This document shows, piece by piece, positions 47,130 through 59,341 of a stretch of 64,000 nucleotides of DNA. The stretch is from contig NC_079205.1 in NCBI RefSeq assembly GCF_026745355.1, positions 37,179,545-37,243,544 on the forward strand, given 5' to 3'. Made by a program: the position numbers and the translations under genes. The DNA comes from Beta vulgaris subsp. vulgaris (Eukaryota > Streptophyta > Magnoliopsida > Caryophyllales > Amaranthaceae). Under the pieces are notes generated by a model, which was not told the origin of the DNA, ran no database searches, and saw only the letters and a list, made by a program, of their open reading frames with translations. Positions within the stretch are counted from its first letter, which is position 1, and the number at the start of each line of letters is the position of its first letter.

Positions 47130-48830
47130 TTGCACTAAATTGTATTTGTTGTAAAGATAGAGAAACAAAGAAAATTAATAGCAACTAACCTACACAATGC
47201 AATTATCAAGAAAGTATCTTGCCACTTATTTTTCACCTCATTGATTTGATCTTCCGTATAAGGATCATGGGTAAAGGTACGAGAAACCTGAAAATAATTC
47301 ACCAAAGTGAGCCTCAAATAGTTAAATATATAAAATATATAATGAACTAAGTGAACAAAAACTTCATCGAAATCCTCTAGACCAGAATATAAAGTGAGTA
47401 CGTCAAAAATGTTACGCATGACAAAATAACGGCACTCGGTGCCTCCTTGTTGTTGTGGGCACTTCATCAAAAGTTTTAAGAAAATGAGGAAATTTATCAT
47501 ATAATGAGAATAACATAGGCTTTTAATCGGATAAAATAAGTCTATTATACCTCAACACGCTTCCAAAGAAGCTTTGTGTTCCCACTCAACCGAAACCTCC
47601 TAAAAGCACTACATAACACAACATCAAATGGTTTACACTTTATTTGTTGTATGTTATAATTACAATTCATTTGAAATATATCAAACTGATCAACTTACGC
47701 TATCATAGGCAGTCTAATCTTTAACTTCTACTACTTGTGAAAGCTAGCAGAATCAAAGACATAAATTATCCTGAGCGTGGGACATATGACAAGGAGCATC
47801 CAACGATAGCTATTGTAAGATTGAATAACAATAATTACTAATGAAATTCACATGTCATGAAACAACCAATATTTGTAAAACTATTAAGATAGAATATTAC
47901 TCTTGAAACATTGGCGCGAAGATGATACTAGCACCAAGAACGATGGATCTCGTCAAAGCACAATGAATGAAAGTCGTTACATTCTCCAATGCATTCACAT
48001 CCGCGTTATCTCCGAACACATCCAATAAACAAAAAAGTATCCCCAAATCCATCCAAGTCAGACTGCGTTGCCCTAAAAAAAAATAGACAAATGTAAATTT
48101 TATGTGGAAAATACAACTAGCATACAATCAAATATAAAAAAAATCATAACTTTGATTATTGTTACCTCATGTACACTTGGATAATAGAAATATTAAACAT
48201 CTTCACTTTTAGGTTCTCAGCAATATCCTCCTTGGTCAGATAAGCGGTGGCATCTCCTGAATAATGGAACAAGGAGCTCGGCAAGTTAACACCAATAGCA
48301 TCATCGTTTGCGACGGCAAGGCAACCGTATCCGCGAACTCCCTACAGTATTCAGTGAGGGATTCCAAGAACGATACATCATCGACAACTAGACTATAACG
48401 AGTAGCCGAACCGGCTAAAAGCTGCTGGCTAGAACATCTAACAGCCTCCCCCGAAATCCCCTTTTGTTTTTTAGGTGTCGGTGTAACCTAATAATTATTT
48501 TTGACAACGCGCATAAGATTATGTAATTTTTAAATTTAATGCTATTATTTTTACAAAAATGGATAAGATTTGAACAATTACCTCATCACCTAACATATGC
48601 CTAATTTTTTTGGCCATTACACCCACGTACCTAATGCAGTAGCTATAGTGTCCAATCCCACAAGTAAATGCATGTATCATCTTTGATTCTAAGTAAAATT
48701 CGGTAACATTTTCCTTCAGTTCTCCAAGTACACGATGAAAATAATTGTTTATCTTATATGTACCCGGAGAACAAATTAGGAAAATGACTAACCGTATTTC
48801 ATTTAGAATCAAAGAATTAACACACATTCA
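47130..48830 (-). pseudogene. Ulp1-like C48 cysteine protease, exon-like fragments, decayed
   Basis: Minus-strand pieces in order: 48827-48570 (HAFTCGIGHYSYCIRYVGVM, ending at a GT donor), about 48345-48180 (SSLFHYSGDATAYLTKEDI... FNISIIQVYMR), 48060-47897 (QRSLTWMDLGILFCLLDVFG), about 47815-47745 (RWMLLVICPTLRIIYVFDSA), about 47590-47535, and 47480-47140 (QQQGGTECRYFVMRN, then YTEDQINEVKNKWQ). Together these match the Ulp1/SUMO-protease-like genes carried by plant transposons. The catalytic Cys context (T-E-C) and the Asp in VFDSA are present; the position that is normally His (H-W) reads R-W. Frame breaks make it non-functional. Splice sites were not all verified. Confidence 0.65.
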
Positions 48831-49338
48831 CTACCTAAATGAGATGTGACGTTTAAGACCCAAAACGGGGACTATTCAAGACTTACTCCTAATGAGTAAG
48901 TCTTGAACGAGTATTTAGGTAGTATGATGTACATAAAAACAATCGCATTCAAACGATTCCAAGTCATCACCAAACAACAATCTCATCAAGCGATTTCAAG
49001 TTATCACCAAACAACAAGTACCAAACATTCCTTAGAATCCCCTTCCCCTCCCATTGGTCAGTCTATCAATATGAAGGCGTTGTATATCACTTGAAATAAA
49101 GTATCGCAAAAACATCACAAGAACTTAAGCAAAAACGATCTTGTATGACATTTTAAGGCATACAAAAACTTAAGCAAAATCATCACAAAATCAGTTTTTA
49201 ATTCTCAAATCTTATAACTAATCATATATATACTTTATACTAAGCATTTTAAACTACATACTATTTAAGCCAAATTTTCCCTTAAAACACTATTAATTAA
49301 GAAAACTACAAAAATTAAAAAAATTATGAAAAACTAAC

Positions 49339-49645
49339 CTAATATGACAAGGAGAGGGTGGCGCCGACGCTAAAGTACGAAAGTGGCGGCAACAACCCGT
49401 CGGTGAAAGGAGGAGAGGGGCTACAAACGAACCAACCAAGCAAGAAGCGGAGGAGAGGGGCAAAAAATCGAACCAAAAAGTGTGAGAAGTGAAGGAGAGG
49501 GGCGAAACCAAGCCTTTTCGTCGGAAAACCGAAGCCTTTTTGCCAGATAGAGTGTGAGAGAGTGTGAGAGTAGAGAGAGAGAGTCGAGAGAGAAACAATG
49601 AATGAAAAAAAAAAACTCATGTTTTTTTAGATTTGGCGTAGACAT
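49339..49645. other. GA/CT-rich stretch near the right side of the CACTA element
   Basis: Minus-strand open frames here (CT-rich, Ser/Leu-rich translations) overlap in three frames and show no domain. It may be the promoter and 5' UTR of the Ulp1-like gene. Confidence 0.4.
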
Positions 49646-49916
49646 ATTGCTGCGATTTCTGGCAAGAACAACAACAATATATTAAAATAATATTTTTTTA
49701 TATTATTTTAATGTATTGTTGCGGTTCTTGCCAGAAACCGCAACAATGTTTGGTCAAATAGTCAAACTTTTTCAAAAAATATCCGTGAAACCATATAGCC
49801 GCGATTTTCGGCTGAAACTGCAGCAATATGGTTATTTTATCTTTTTTTTTTCTTTTTACGTGATATATTGCTGCGTATGGGTAAAATTGCAGCAATAAGC
49901 AATTGTTCTACTAGTG

Positions 49917-50365
49917 TCATAAAGCTTTATAAGGTGGGCTTATTGATTGTACAAGAGCTACAAGCCAACAAAAACAAGGGTTCCAACAATAACAACTCTT
50001 TCAAGAAGAGTAATAGTAACCCTTCTAGCTTTAACGTCAATGCCCTAACAACTGAAAAGAGAGGTTATCAAGGCCCTCAAAGGACATTCACTCTATTGGG
50101 CATGACCCTAGAAGAAGCCTTCACTACGCTTCATGCAAAAGGAGCACTTCAGCCTCTTGGCCCTACTCCAGACCCTGCTTATGAGAAAAGATCTAGTAAA
50201 TGGAATATTAATGCCTACTGTAAGTATCGTCAAGGAAATGGACATATGACATCACACTGCTGGACTTTGAAGCATAATCTGCAGGATATGGTTGAAGACG
50301 GTAGATTACCAGTTCCGCCTGGAGCAGAAGTCAGCAACAACGACAACCACTTGGGCAGTGCCTAA
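49917..50365 (+). pseudogene. Tat-type gag, C-terminal part with CCHC-like knuckle
   Basis: After the CACTA element the frame continues IKLYKVGLL..., then an Asn/Ser-rich linker and the Tat-lineage knuckle CKYRQGNGHMTSHCWTLKHN (C-x2-x-G-x-G-H-x4-C form; the first Cys pair is reduced), followed by LQDMVEDGRLPVPP. It ends with a stop at 50363. Nothing resembling protease follows, which marks the gag-only design. Confidence 0.85.
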
Positions 50366-52163
50366 ATAATGTTGGGGCTTAGTCATTTAGCGTCAGTTTT
50401 CTAGGCTGAGTCGGAGAGTCCCTCCCCTAGATACTTCATTTCATTTCCTGTCGAGTCTATGTCCTTTAGGACTTTACCAGCCTTGTTTCATTCATTTTCA
50501 ATTAGTAAAATAATCGCATTTTCTTTTCATTTCATTGGCCTACCATCATTTTATTTATACTTATAATTTAATGATGAAACTTAAATCACCTAACGAACTT
50601 GACTAATAATAATAAAAAGATCTAAAATAAAAAAAAAAAGAAAAATGAAAAATGGATATACTTTGGATTAAGAGTTATTCCCCTCTTCCCTCCATCATCC
50701 ATAAACCATCATCTCCATTAGCGAAATGATCCATATAAAATCAAAGCTCCACAAATAGCATTCAAACTTCAAATATCTTAATCCATATGAACTTGTGTGC
50801 ATGCCTTACTACATCAAAATAAAACAATGCCAAGCAAAAACGAAAAAAAGTGAAAATAATTCAAAGTGCAAAACAAAAAAGATCAAAAGCAAAAGAGAAA
50901 CGCATAAAAATGCAAAAAGAAAGAGCCAAAGGCAAAATACAAGCTAGGGGGCTTGCACATAAGTTCTACCCCTCATTCAAATCCTTCAACCCCATCAAAC
51001 TTTAACCTATAATTATAATTCTTGATCCTACATTAGCCAAATCAATTAAACTTTTATCATTCATCAAACCTTTCAACCTTTCATCAATCCTAACTCCTTT
51101 TTCACGGTATGTCCAAGTCCGCTAAATCGAAAACCCGAGAGGGCGGCCTAGGCAAAAGTTACGGCTCAAAATAAAATATAACAAAAATAAAAGAAATCAA
51201 ATTTGGAACTACGAATAGTCTGATTATGCAAGGATATGTAGGAATCCTCATCTCGAGGTCCGACCGCTAAAATAAAAATAACATTACTCATGGTCTAATG
51301 ATTTGATTTTCTAGAATTTAGGAGCATATCCTTTCTAGATCCCGACATAGACTTGAGTATGAACCTAGCCTCGTTAAAGCCTTTTCCCACCTACATTCAT
51401 TTGAGTCACAAAATTTTTGAACTTTTTATATTTCAATCCAAGCTCTCCTTTTCCCTGAAGGACTCTCCGACAATCCCATGGTTTCCGTCAATAACTGACT
51501 TTGCCTATACCAACTTCCAATAAACAATCCCCAGTGATAGATTTCACGTTCAAGACAGATCAACTACAATTCAATATCATATCAATACAACATGACAAAT
51601 TTAAGACAAGCTCACCCAAAGTGGGAGCTTCCTATATGTGGTGGTTCCTCCAAATCAAATCAAACTCCCGAAAAGTTGTAATCCGCGGACCTCGTTTACA
51701 GACCCTGATTATTTACAAAAAACGATTTTCGAAAATCATTCTATTTATTTCTAATCATTCCATCATTATACACATCTTCTAACCATTGCAAAACCCTAAC
51801 CTTGCATTGCAGCCTTGCCAAACCCTGACCTTGCATTACATACATTCTAAACTTGCATAGCCCTGACCTTACATGACATGTCATCCCTTAGCTTTGTATA
51901 ACCTTAATCTTTGCATAGCGTCTCATGCATCCTTAGAGAGTCTGAGTTTATATTATTACATCATTATGTGCTTATGTGAGTTGTTTGCACTTATCTGCTA
52001 ACATCTTCTTCTGCAAGTAATCAAATTTTGTAGTTATTGTCCTGCATACTAAATTTATTTTGCAGAGACCAGCGCATGTAGACCAGTTTTAAACTGCATA
52101 GCGTTTAGAATCGTTCTCCGTCCCGACACCGTATCCTTTGACTTTCGATTTCCTGAACCTCAG
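50366..52163 (+). other. Non-coding 3' internal region of the gag-only element
   Basis: About 1.8 kb without a domain-bearing frame. It has an A-rich stretch (50830-50960) and repeated CTTGCAT/CCCTGACCTTGCAT motifs at 51780-51880. The last ~100 bp (from CGTTCTCCGTCCCGACACC) match 42375-42440. Confidence 0.7.
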
Positions 52164-52179
52164 TCAAAGTGGGAGCTTC

Positions 52180-55100
52180 TGTAGACACATAATCGTGTCT
52201 CCCCATTTAAGGATCCGAAGATGAAACATATCGTGGTCTTAATTGGTCCGACTCAAAGGCAGAGTAGTTTGAAAAGCCATTCAAAATCATTTCAAAAGTG
52301 ATAAAGTCCTATTTTAAAAGCCCAATGAATCATTCATGATAATTAATTGTATTTTGAGTCAAATCCTTTGAAAATCTCAATTAATTGTTTAACAATAATT
52401 AATTAATTAATTTTAATAAATAATTATTTTCAAAAGATATTTTTTATAGTTATAATCAGATTTTATCCCGCAAAATCATGTTTCCGGAAATTAAGGGATA
52501 AAAGATATCTTTTACAACGTGTTTTTTAGAAAAGCTGGCAAAGGCACATCAGGAGCCAGGCTAGATTTCTAACTCATACAGAGTCCTGCTTTAAGCGCAG
52601 TTCTTTGCGTGAGATGCGGAGTGTAACGCCCCGACCACTGATTCACCATTTAAGATGGCCTAATTAGCTGTGGAATACCTACTTAGTCGAGGCAATACTG
52701 CCGCAACTTCGGTTAGGAAAGTGCAAGGCTACAATCATATAGATATTCAGACATTAAGAGATATAATAGTGTTAACTTAAACATCTTATATTTTATGAAA
52801 CCAGACAACGTTAACATTACTTAATATAACAACGATAACTTATATTAAAGTATATAGTCTTACATTCTAGTTAAGTTAACCTTAGCTTACAAGTTAGTAG
52901 CACTATTACTAGATGATTTAATAAGGTGGTAACCCTTGCCACTACGCAGTACCATCGTCCCCAGTAGTACCTAAAACATAAATACAAAACGTTATGAGCC
53001 GAGGCTCAGTAACAAGCTACTCTATCAGCGTAAATCCATTTTATTTGCAAATAGTAGGATAAAATAATTCAAACATTTAAGAAAACAATATTCATTTATT
53101 TGCACTTTAATATTCTATCATTCCATTTTATCAGTTTTTACTCTGGTTGATGTACATCAGTTAGTGCTAGGATGTCTCCCAGTATGTGTATGCACCATTG
53201 TGCAAGGGCCTGGACCCCGGGCATTACCCTACACCAGTAAACAGTAGTGGGTCAGTTCCCCTGGAAACAGTACGGTACGTCCACGACCTTCAGTCAGTCA
53301 GTGGATACAGTCAACCAGTCCTTTAACTGTAATTTATCATGTTACGTTTCTTTTACTTGAACAGTGATCAGTATAATTCAGTAACTTCGAGTCATTTAGT
53401 AATATCTCATAAACGGTATCATTTTTAGTGATCAATTATTATCACATATCAATTTATTGGAATCGTATGAACTTCATAATACTTAATTAAAACATGTATG
53501 AATAATAATCCTGTAACTCAGAAACATTGCTCATAAATAATTACCATTTCAGTAGCATGCCTTAATTTCATAAAATATATTTCAAGGGAGTTGCAGGTAC
53601 TAGGAGTAGTTGTTACTTCAATTGCAGTATGATAACCCTCTTCTTATGTCCTTGATATCGTCGTTACTGAGCTTCGGGGAACGAGTTCTTTTAAGTTTCA
53701 ATACGAGTATTTTATAAGTTAGAAATCAATAGAAAACATTAGTGTTAGTGCTCTTTAAGTACGATTCTTAGTTTACAATATTATTTATAGAGGTTATATA
53801 GCTCAACTTATTTAGCGATTACATGGCGAATTGCTAGGATATCTTAATATTGTAATAGTTTATAAGAATCCTTTATATACTTAACTCTCGAAAATTCGTA
53901 AATATTATTTAGAAATCAGATTAAAAGTATTATCCATCATTTAGTCAAATTACTATATTATAAGCTTAAAATTTAATAGTTACACTCATGTAAGTGAGTT
54001 AGTATTAAAAATTATAAGTGATTATAACTTTTGGACTAATTTATAAGTATATGCTAAAACATGTTATGTCTTAAACAATTAAAAACTTGATAACATTAGT
54101 CTACCTATAAATATTTACTAAATTGGTAATTCAAATTCTATATGTGATTTTATTAAACCAAATTTGAACATATATTAATATCAATATTACTTAAAAGTAT
54201 GTCATGGACATTCAATTCTAGGAATACAAGGAAGTTTAGTAAATAAGTCATTTAAACCTATAAGTCATGAATTATGGATTATAACTTCATATAAACAAAA
54301 CTTACCCAAATTAAAACAAGAGAAGAAGACCAAGGTTTGGTCTCCTTCACTGCTCACATTCACGTAAGGGGAGGAGAAGCTGGATGGGGTACTAAACCGG
54401 CAGAGTGGTAGCGGTTCACGTCGGAGAAGGGCGGCAGAGGGCGGTTATACGGTGGTGTTGTGGTGTTGGGTCGCAAAGATGAAGAAATTCATGGTTTGGG
54501 AGTTCTGGTCTTGCATGCCATTGACAAAGGAGGAAGATGGTGTTCCTCTTTTTCTTTTATTTTTGTATAGTGATGTTTGGTTGAAGTTGGGCTCATTTTC
54601 TCATTTTGAGTTTCTTTTGCTGGTTTAGGCTCATGAACTTAAACAAAGGGACATCAGAATTTTGTTGAAAACATTAAGTCTTACACCCAAATTTCTTGCA
54701 AGGATGACTACAAGATTTTAGTAATTTGATTTATACACTTTATTAATCATAAATTATTAAACGAATACTTAAAATTAGCTTAGTGATTTTTAATTACTAA
54801 ATTTGGATCACTTTTAGTTTAATAATTAAGATTAGTTATTAATGAAATAAAATTAAAACTTGGGATTCTCCACGGAGTTTCTTTCTTATCTTTTTCAAAA
54901 CGTGTGCCACGTGTACGCTTTTTAATGGACATGTCGCGACATGCGCTTAACACGTCATCCGGCGCCATACGCAGCTGGCGCAGGAGGTGCAACGCCGTTT
55001 TCCGTATATATATATAGGATCGATTTCCGTACATATTTGAGAACAGATTTTTCACATAACACTCGACGGATACCTTACAAACCTCTCTAAGGAACACATA

Positions 55101-55879
55101 ACCTCCCTACAAAAACTCATACTTTCAGACACAAATACATCTAACCTACATGGTTTCATACATTCAAATTTTCAGGCTTCACGATTGCTCGTCCTGAAGG
55201 TTGTCAATCTCGTAGAACCAAGCCACAATATAATCCCGAGAGTCCTTAAATAAATTCTTTATTTTTATATTGAAGTTACTAACTGTTTTCTTTCATGATG
55301 GAGATTTGTAATATAAATCGTTCTACTGTATATTCTAAATCTTTTAAATTTCTTTTTATTGATTTTTATACATTATTATATGTCCGCCTGATTATTCTAT
55401 GAATATTACATGATTGTCCTGGTTTATTGCTTTTATCACCCACGTGTTATTTTTGTTAATTAAATACCTAAAGAACTGTTCTAACATTAATCGATTTACT
55501 TTGGACAACCTGTTAGGTTCCCTGTCATATTGATTGCATAATAACATATCACTAAAAAATAGTTTTTTTATGTGTTTCCTGAACCAACTTAGACTAATTA
55601 TCTTTAGGATGCTTAAAACATTATTTGGTTATTATTTTGCATAAACATTGACATGAATCGATATTTAGTAAAGACCAGCAACCGGCAACATAGTTCCAGA
55701 CTGTGTTGTATCCTCTGATTTGTCCCTACGATTTCCCCATATCCAATTAGGTTTATGATTCTTACTTTAAAGAATTGTTGCCGACTTCAAAACAATTTTC
55801 AATACAAAACCTTTTACAGTGCGGTAGTCAAATGTAATATGCGTTCATCCCGCGTAGGCGAAATAAAAACACGCATACA
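52180..55879 (+). repeat. Tat/Ogre-like LTR, second copy (contains a solo LTR)
   Basis: Starts TGTAGACACATAATCG and ends ACGCATACA. Without the solo LTR and one target duplication (2256 bp) it is about 1444 bp, shorter than the first copy mainly through a deletion around 55690-55715. Confidence 0.88.
52617..54877 (-). mobile_element. Solo chromovirus-type LTR in the second Tat-like LTR (with target duplication)
   Basis: The LTR is 52622-54872 (2251 bp), starting TGTAACGCCCCG and ending ATTCTCCA on the plus strand. CGGAG flanks both sides, and removing the insert restores the match to the first Tat-like LTR (42930). The order of internal landmarks (GAGCCGAGGCTCAGTAAC near 52998) and the CGGGGCGTTACA end show minus-strand orientation, related to but distinct from the other chromovirus LTRs. 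Confidence 0.9.
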
Positions 55880-56115
55880 GACGCGTTTAATAAAAAAGAT
55901 GGCAAATGCGCCAAACGCGGAGGTCAGTGTGCCATGTGCGTCCATCACATTGGCCACACAGCATCAAACGCGCCAATGTGCGCCTAACATGTCGACTTGT
56001 GACTCATACGGAGTCTTGCGCCTATTGCACACCCTGTGTAAGACGCAAGTTTCTTTTTTTTTTTTCTTTTAAACACGCATTTACATGTGCACAACACCGA
56101 TTGGGTAAACCGTGT
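55880..56115 (+). repeat. Diverged Tat-like LTR fragment
   Basis: GCGTTTAATAAAAAAGATGG, ACTCATACGGAGTC, GTGTAAGACGCAAGTTTCTT and CACGCATTTACATGTGCAC parallel 42760-42990 in the same order, at lower similarity. It is a further, older copy of part of the same LTR family directly after the second LTR. Confidence 0.65.
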
Positions 56116-56522
56116 CAGGAGCGCTTATGTGCGCCTGACACATGGACCTGCACCTACTGCGCCAATAACGCAATCAAGGCTCTACAGAATATGTTAATAC
56201 AAAGGAACACACCCTTGTAGACCTTCCACTACATCCCTTGATCAGACACAATATATATATCACATGATAAAAACACAAATATCATCAGCTTGTGATCCTA
56301 AATAATTCCTAAATAATTCCATTCTGTCTAATAAGTATGCTTCAAATTGTTGCTGGTGGTATAGTATTTTACCCAGAGAAGCAACTCCGGATACTCCTAG
56401 AGAAAACAGATAATATAGATACAACAAAAGGTAGGTGTGCATGAGATGTCAAGATGTCAAAGACCTCAGATGGCTTCGCACCATAACGTCTAAATATTTT
56501 AGCTCCTCAGAGTGAAAACTTA
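56116..56522. other. 3' flank of the CRR22-like gene
   Basis: Includes the probable 3' UTR of the minus-strand PPR gene. No other gene seen. Confidence 0.5.
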
Positions 56523-58967
56523 TCACCAGTAATCACCACAAGAGCAGATCCCATCCTTGAAATGATGGAATCTGTGCATATCCCGCACTATAATTTCTCG
56601 GCCTGTCACGAGTGAAATGTACTTGGTAGCATTGTGGCAATCACCGCAAACGCGGAGGTTTTTGCGAATGTGTATAGGTACACCATGACTTGTATTAATA
56701 AGCCCAAATGCAATGGCTAGTTTCTCACTATGGCTACTTAACAGTCGCTCCTGAACATCATCTTCTACATCATGTATAGAATTGGTATCAGGAACATAAC
56801 CAATGGATTTTATACTTTTAAGAAGTTTATCCAGATAAGCATAAATCTCTCGTGATTGCGGATGCATTGTACTGCCAGAATGGAAAGTGTGAAACTCATT
56901 TCTTAGCTCCACTAAACTACAGCCAGGGGTCTTACGGAGCCCCTTCTTATCCATCATTGATCGCACCTCAGCTACTTTATCCCACATTGATGCTGCAGAA
57001 TATATATTAGCCAGCAGTACATGGTAACCACCATCATCTGGATCTAGATCAAACAGTCTATTAGCTGCTTTTTCTCCTAGCTCAAGGTTCTTATGGATCT
57101 TGCAAGCTCCCAACATTGCTCCATATATGCTAACACCAGGCTCTATAGGCATGTTCTGGATGAAGTCCCAAGCCTCATCAAGAAGACCAGCTCGACCTAA
57201 AAGGTCTACCATAGCTCCATAGTGATCCATTGCAGGCTCCAAACTATATTCTTCCTTCATCATTCCAAAGTAATATTTCCCATCTCCAACCAGACCTGAG
57301 TGACTGCAAGCTGATATTATGCACAGAAATGTCACCTCATTTGGTTGGATAGGACCATTCTGCATTTCAGAGAAAAGTTTGAGTGCTGCTTCTCCAAGTC
57401 CATGTGTACCATATGCATCTATCATGACATTCCAAGTTGTCACATGCCTTTCATCCATGTCATCAAAAAGCCTTCTCGCGGTCTCAATTGCTCCACACTT
57501 TGCATACATGTCAACAAGAGCAGTCTTTACAAATACATTTGTGTCCAAGCAAGTTCTAATTGCAAGTCCGTGGATCCATTTTGCTTGGCGTAAAATGGAT
57601 AACTCAGCTAAAGCAGGAATCACACTCACCAAGGTGAATGAGTCCAGTTTAATACCTCTTAATTGCATCTCACTAAAATAATTCAAAGCCTCATTCACAC
57701 AACCATTTTGAGCGAAACCAATGATCATGGCATTCCAGGATACTCTAGTCTTATTTTTTAAGTTGTCAAACAATTCCACTGCATTGTCAACTTTGTTACA
57801 TTTTGAATACATGGATATCAAGGAATTTGTAATAGAAACATTAGAGCCAAACCCCAGTTGATCAGACATTTTATGAACAACCATACCCTTCTCAATATCT
57901 CCCAAATCAGAGCATGCATGTAAAGCTTCCATGATCGACACATCACTTGGTTCAATTCCTTCTTCCAACATTTTCTCGAAAAGTGTCATTGCTTCTTGAG
58001 GATTCCCACTTTGAACATACCCATCAATCATGGAATTCCAAGTAACAACAGTCTTAGATTCCATGGAATCAAACATCAACCTAGCAGTCCCCACTGCTCT
58101 ACATTTCGCATACATATCAACCAATGCAGTTAAAACATTCACATAAGTCTCGAAACCGGCCCTTATCACATAAGCATGAACAGATTTTCCCACAACTAGA
58201 TATCCCATATCAGCCAGAGCAGGCAAAACTGTTATCACAGTAATCCAATCAGGCCTCTGTCCTTCCTCCTGCATTCTCACAAACAATTCCAAAGCAATCT
58301 TAGCATACCCATTTTGAGCATAACCAGCAATAAGTGCATTCCAAGAAGCCACATCTTTCTCAGGCATTCTATCAAACATCTTATACGCATCCGAAACCTC
58401 CCTACATTTAGCATACATATTCATAATTCCAGTCATTGCAAACAAATTCAACCCAAACCCACTAACAATCAAGTGCCCCTGAATCTCCCTTCCTCGCCGA
58501 ATATCCGAATGATCACCACACAATTTCAACAAATACGTAAAATTATACACAATAGGCTCAACACCATCACACTTCATCCTACAAAAGAATGAAAACCCAT
58601 CATCAATGCAAGAATTCAGAGCATACCCTTTTAACATAGTATGGTATAGAGCATCAATCTTATCCTCAATTGGGTCGAATACTCGAGCCGCCTCATCCAA
58701 AGATTGGAATTTGCAGAAGAGACTAACGAGCTTGGTTTGAAAGAGGTGTTCATGGTATAAGTTATGTTTGTATATATGAGGGATAATTTGGTGTAGTTCT
58801 TTAATGGAGGTGCAAAGTTCGAGGAGAATTGCAGTTGGGTGTTTGTAGATGTGAGAGGGAATGTAGACTCTTTGTGAGAGGGGTGGTCTGGAGAGAGAAA
58901 GTTGTGATGATGGATTAATGGTGGATGCAGATGGTAGAGATAAGGTTTGCATTGAAATTGAAATCAT
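56523..58967 (-). CDS. CRR22: Chloroplast PPR-DYW RNA-editing factor, CRR22-like
   Basis: An intronless, unbroken 814-residue PLS-class pentatricopeptide repeat protein. The first ~33 residues are rich in Ser, Thr and Leu without acids, consistent with a plastid transit peptide. PLS repeats run from about residue 65 to 650 (many VDMYAKC and SWNAMI-type motifs), then E/E+ motifs (RKTPGCSLVEL) and a complete DYW deaminase domain: H746-S-E748 zinc/active-site motif, C774-x2-C777, and the terminal CSCGDYW. The overall reading, including YIPSHIYKHPTAILLELC and VYNFTYLLKLCGD, agrees with my knowledge of Arabidopsis CRR22 (At1g11290, 809 residues), which edits ndhB, ndhD and rpoB sites in chloroplast transcripts. 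Target assignment for this species is inference from that orthology. Confidence 0.9.
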   Translation of the reverse strand: MISISMQTLSLPSASTINPSSQLSLSRPPLSQRVYIPSHIYKHPTAILLELCTSIKELHQIIPHIYKHNLYHEHLFQTKLVSLFCKFQSLDEAARVFDPIEDKIDALYHTMLKGYALNSCIDDGFSFFCRMKCDGVEPIVYNFTYLLKLCGDHSDIRRGREIQGHLIVSGFGLNLFAMTGIMNMYAKCREVSDAYKMFDRMPEKDVASWNALIAGYAQNGYAKIALELFVRMQEEGQRPDWITVITVLPALADMGYLVVGKSVHAYVIRAGFETYVNVLTALVDMYAKCRAVGTARLMFDSMESKTVVTWNSMIDGYVQSGNPQEAMTLFEKMLEEGIEPSDVSIMEALHACSDLGDIEKGMVVHKMSDQLGFGSNVSITNSLISMYSKCNKVDNAVELFDNLKNKTRVSWNAMIIGFAQNGCVNEALNYFSEMQLRGIKLDSFTLVSVIPALAELSILRQAKWIHGLAIRTCLDTNVFVKTALVDMYAKCGAIETARRLFDDMDERHVTTWNVMIDAYGTHGLGEAALKLFSEMQNGPIQPNEVTFLCIISACSHSGLVGDGKYYFGMMKEEYSLEPAMDHYGAMVDLLGRAGLLDEAWDFIQNMPIEPGVSIYGAMLGACKIHKNLELGEKAANRLFDLDPDDGGYHVLLANIYSAASMWDKVAEVRSMMDKKGLRKTPGCSLVELRNEFHTFHSGSTMHPQSREIYAYLDKLLKSIKSIGYVPDTNSIHDVEDDVQERLLSSHSEKLAIAFGLINTSHGVPIHIRKNLRVCGDCHNATKYISLVTGREIIVRDMHRFHHFKDGICSCGDYW

Positions 58968-59168
58968 TTGTTTATTTGAATTTGCTTATTTCTGGAGTGA
59001 ATTGAAATCATATACTAATCAAATTATTTGTTTGTTGGTGAGAGTTTTTTTTAAAAGTTTGAGTGGGGATTTTAGAAGTCGGAAACGGTGGTGGAGTAAT
59101 GGAGGCTATGGAAGCATAAGAAAATAAAGTCTTGGTCAGAGTTTGGTTTGAGCCAAACAGTTCTCTAT

Positions 59169-59175
59169 TATATAA
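59169..59175 (-). promoter_or_regulatory. Possible TATA box of the CRR22-like gene
   Basis: The minus strand reads TATATAA about 200 bp upstream of the ATG. Weak evidence: AT-rich context. Confidence 0.4.
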
Positions 59176-59341
59176 GACAAAGGAGGAGGTGTGGTGTCCT
59201 TTTTTGAAATGCCTAAAATACCCTTAATGATCTAATTAATAGAATGAAAAAAATTACAAAAGCAAATCATTTAAAAATTCTCATTCGAACTTGCCATTTA
59301 AAACAAGTTTAAAATGGTATATGCATCAGATACTTCAATCA

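Larger units (their letters stand above)
46730..49919 (-). mobile_element. CACTA (En/Spm) element with Ulp1-like sequence (with 3-bp target duplication)
   Basis: The element proper is 46733-49916 (3184 bp). The right end, inverted, reads CACTAGTAGAACAATTGCTT; the left end reads CATCAGTAGAATAAATGCTT, two substitutions in the CACTA core. TCA flanks both sides. Subterminal repeats of ATTGCTGCGGTTTTC and its inverse are dense in the outer ~300 bp on both sides, as in En/Spm elements. Removing the element and one TCA rejoins the host gag frame. No TNPD-type transposase is seen, so it is non-autonomous. Confidence 0.9.
42444..55879 (+). mobile_element. Gag-only Tat/Ogre-like LTR retrotransposon with nested insertions
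   Basis: 5' LTR, PBS, about 2 kb leader, gag (broken), then about 1.8 kb without any pol domain, polypurine tract and 3' LTR. After removing the CACTA element the internal part is about 5 kb. No protease, RT, RNase H or integrase motif is visible in any frame, so it would depend on a partner, as described for TR-GAG elements. A CACTA element interrupts gag, and a solo chromovirus LTR interrupts the 3' LTR. The flanks do not form a target duplication. Confidence 0.8.

Noticed and set aside
57319..57681. Plus-strand frames inside the PPR gene (also 57345-57593, 58314-58592)
   Set aside because: Antisense shadows of the CRR22-like coding sequence.
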